A stretch of DNA of 7,790 nt, taken from the NCBI GenBank assembly GCA_002782905.1, contig PFJA01000169.1, positions 3,020 to 10,809 on the forward strand, written 5' to 3'. The DNA is from Lysobacterales bacterium CG_4_10_14_3_um_filter_64_11. Lineage in GTDB: Bacteria > Pseudomonadota > Gammaproteobacteria > Xanthomonadales > Xanthomonadaceae. Position 1 is the stretch's first letter. Each line of letters begins with the position of its first letter. Both the position numbers and the translations under genes were made by a program. Under the pieces are notes generated by a model. The model saw only the letters and a list, made by a program, of their open reading frames with translations, did no database searches and was not told the origin of the DNA. This document shows positions 5,952 to 7,790 of the stretch, piece by piece.

Positions 5952-7790
5952 ATGGCGAACAGCACGCCCGAACAGCAATCCGACATCAAACTCCTGATCA
6001 AAAAGGGGCTTGAGCAGGGCTACCTCACCTACGCCGAGGTCAACGATCACTTGCCTGACGACGTGGTCGATCCCGAGCAAATCGAAGACATCATCGGGGT
6101 GATCAATGGCATGGGTATCGAGGTGCACGAAGTTGCGCCGGATGCCGAAACCTTGTTGCTCTCCGATGCCGCGCGCGGCAACGACGACGAGACCGCCGCC
6201 GAAGAAGCCGCGGCGGCGCTGTCATCGCTGGATGCCGAAGGCGGTCGCACCACCGACCCGGTGCGCATGTACATGCGTGAGATGGGTACCGTCGAGCTGC
6301 TGACCCGCGAAGGCGAAATTGCCATCGCCAAGCGCATCGAAGAGGGCCTGAATCAAGTTCGCAGCTCGCTGGCATCGTTTCCATTGTCGATCCAGTTGCT
6401 GCTGGAAGAATACGAGCAACACCTGGAAGGCAAGAAGCGTCTCAACGAAGTGGTGATCGGCTTCATCAACCCCAACGCCGAAGAGGAGGCGCTTGCCGCC
6501 GCTGCGGCTGCCGCCGAACTTGCGTTGAGCGAGGTCGAGGACAGCGCAGACAGCGACGACGACGAGGCCGAAACCGCAGACGACGAAGAGGCGACGCCGG
6601 TTGATACCGGTCCGGATCCGGCCGAAGTGGCGCGCCGGATGGAAGTGCTGAAAACACTGCGCAGCAAGGCGCAACGGGCTTATGCCAAGAATGGCTCGGG
6701 CGACAAGCGCACGATCAAGCTGCGCGAAGAAATGGCGGCCGAGTTTCTTGCCCTCAAGCTGCCTGCCGCTTTGGTCGACAACCTGGTGCGCAAGGTGCGC
6801 GAGGTGGTCAACACCGTCAAGGAACACGAACGCCGCACGCTGGATATCTGTACCCGTTACGCGAAAATGCCGCGCAAGGATTTTCTGCGCGCATGGCCGA
6901 GCAACGAGACCAACCTGGGTTGGGCGGACGATGTAATCCGGCGCAAGCAGAAGTGGTCGTCGGGTTTCCGCGATCATCGCGAAGACATTATTGGCGAGCA
7001 GGAAAAGCTGATTGCCATCGAGCATTCGCTGAACCTGTTGCTGGCCGACATCAAGGAAATCAACCGCGCCATGGCCTATGGCGAGGCGAAGGCGCGCAAG
7101 GCGAAAAAGGAGATGGTCGAGGCCAACCTGCGGCTGGTGATCTCGATTGCCAAGAAATACACCAATCGTGGCCTGCAGTTCCTCGATCTGATCCAGGAAG
7201 GCAACATCGGTCTGATGAAAGCGGTGGACAAGTTCGAATACCGGCGTGGCTACAAGTTTTCGACCTATGCCACCTGGTGGATTCGTCAGGCGATCACGCG
7301 CTCGATCGCCGACCAGGCGCGCACCATTCGTATCCCGGTCCATATGATCGAGACGATCAACAAGCTCAACCGCATTTCGCGCCAGATGCTTCAGCAGTAC
7401 GGGCGCGAGGCATTGCCCGAAGAACTGGCCAAGGCGATGGAGATGCCCGAGGACAAGATCCGCCGGGTGCTGAAAATCGCCAAAGAGCCGATTTCAATGG
7501 AAACACCGATCGGCGATGACGAAGATTCGCACCTGGGCGATTTCATCGAAGACATGAACGTGGATTCGCCGGTCGAGAACGCCACCACCACCGGCCTGAT
7601 GGAAACTGTGCGCGAAGTGCTGGCCGGGTTGACCCCGCGCGAGGCCAAGGTGCTGCGGATGCGCTTTGGTATCGACATGAATACCGATCACACGCTGGAA
7701 GAGGTTGGCAAGCAGTTCGATGTCACCCGCGAGCGGATTCGCCAGATCGAAGCCAAGGCGCTGCGCAAACTGCGCCATCCGACCCGTTCC
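5952..7790 (+). CDS. rpoD: RNA polymerase primary sigma factor RpoD (sigma-70), cut at the right edge
   Basis: The window holds 613 codons without a stop. The last residues are LRKLRHPTRS, and E. coli RpoD continues only about ten residues past this point, so nearly the whole gene is present. It directs RNA polymerase to housekeeping promoters. Domains in order: region 1.1 (about 5-75, SDIKLLIKKGLEQGYLT); region 1.2 (100-132, DPVRMYMREMG); the non-conserved insert (about 135-370) with an Ala-rich then strongly acidic stretch at 180-215; region 2 (387-458) including YATWWIRQAITRS (439-451), whose Gln446 and Thr449 correspond to the -10-recognising residues; region 3 (about 460-540); and region 4 (about 550-613), with the helix-turn-helix TLEEVGKQFDVTRERIRQIE (581-600) identical to the E. 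coli motif as I remember it. The ATG lacks a strong Shine-Dalgarno, but the MANSTPEQQSDIK start fits the family. It has its own likely promoter just upstream. Confidence 0.97.
   Translation, partial: MANSTPEQQSDIKLLIKKGLEQGYLTYAEVNDHLPDDVVDPEQIEDIIGVINGMGIEVHEVAPDAETLLLSDAARGNDDETAAEEAAAALSSLDAEGGRTTDPVRMYMREMGTVELLTREGEIAIAKRIEEGLNQVRSSLASFPLSIQLLLEEYEQHLEGKKRLNEVVIGFINPNAEEEALAAAAAAAELALSEVEDSADSDDDEAETADDEEATPVDTGPDPAEVARRMEVLKTLRSKAQRAYAKNGSGDKRTIKLREEMAAEFLALKLPAALVDNLVRKVREVVNTVKEHERRTLDICTRYAKMPRKDFLRAWPSNETNLGWADDVIRRKQKWSSGFRDHREDIIGEQEKLIAIEHSLNLLLADIKEINRAMAYGEAKARKAKKEMVEANLRLVISIAKKYTNRGLQFLDLIQEGNIGLMKAVDKFEYRRGYKFSTYATWWIRQAITRSIADQARTIRIPVHMIETINKLNRISRQMLQQYGREALPEELAKAMEMPEDKIRRVLKIAKEPISMETPIGDDEDSHLGDFIEDMNVDSPVENATTTGLMETVREVLAGLTPREAKVLRMRFGIDMNTDHTLEEVGKQFDVTRERIRQIEAKALRKLRHPTRS

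Overview
The window is about 7.8 kb of dense, GC-rich chromosomal DNA, by eye a little above 60% G+C. It looks like ordinary core genome from a gammaproteobacterium. The sigma-70 has the same architecture as E. coli RpoD and a nearly identical region 4.2. The D-Tyr-tRNA deacylase and the rRNA methyltransferase are also gammaproteobacterial in type. Codon use with strong G/C at third positions, plus tandem membrane GGDEF proteins, would fit the Xanthomonadales (Lysobacterales), but this is an inference and no marker here fixes the genus. No phage, insertion sequence, CRISPR array, tRNA or rRNA is visible.

Left part, minus strand (1-1462): a rhomboid intramembrane serine protease (677-1462) is followed 69 nt downstream by a lipoprotein of the M28 aminopeptidase type (607 to beyond the left edge). 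A 119-nt divergent intergenic region (1463-1581) separates them from the rightward genes.

Centre, plus strand (1582-4015): two paralogous diguanylate cyclases lie in tandem. Each has a seven-helix membrane sensor, a conserved linker and a GGEEF domain with an intact RxxD inhibitory site. They look like an old duplication and should both make c-di-GMP in response to a membrane-associated signal.

Right part, plus strand (4073-7790): an RlmI-like 23S rRNA cytosine methyltransferase with a DPAK motif IV comes first, then a 145-nt palindromic element. After it come dtd (D-aminoacyl-tRNA deacylase, GTG start) and rpoD (primary sigma factor, cut near its C-terminus by the window edge). The last three genes all serve gene expression: ribosome modification, tRNA proofreading and transcription initiation.

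The most unusual item is the palindromic element at 5264-5408. Its 18-nt arms pair with a single G-T wobble and enclose three smaller hairpins, and its right arm carries the Shine-Dalgarno sequence of dtd. It resembles a miniature dispersed repeat or a structured leader RNA. I see no multi-gene defence or biosynthetic system in this window.
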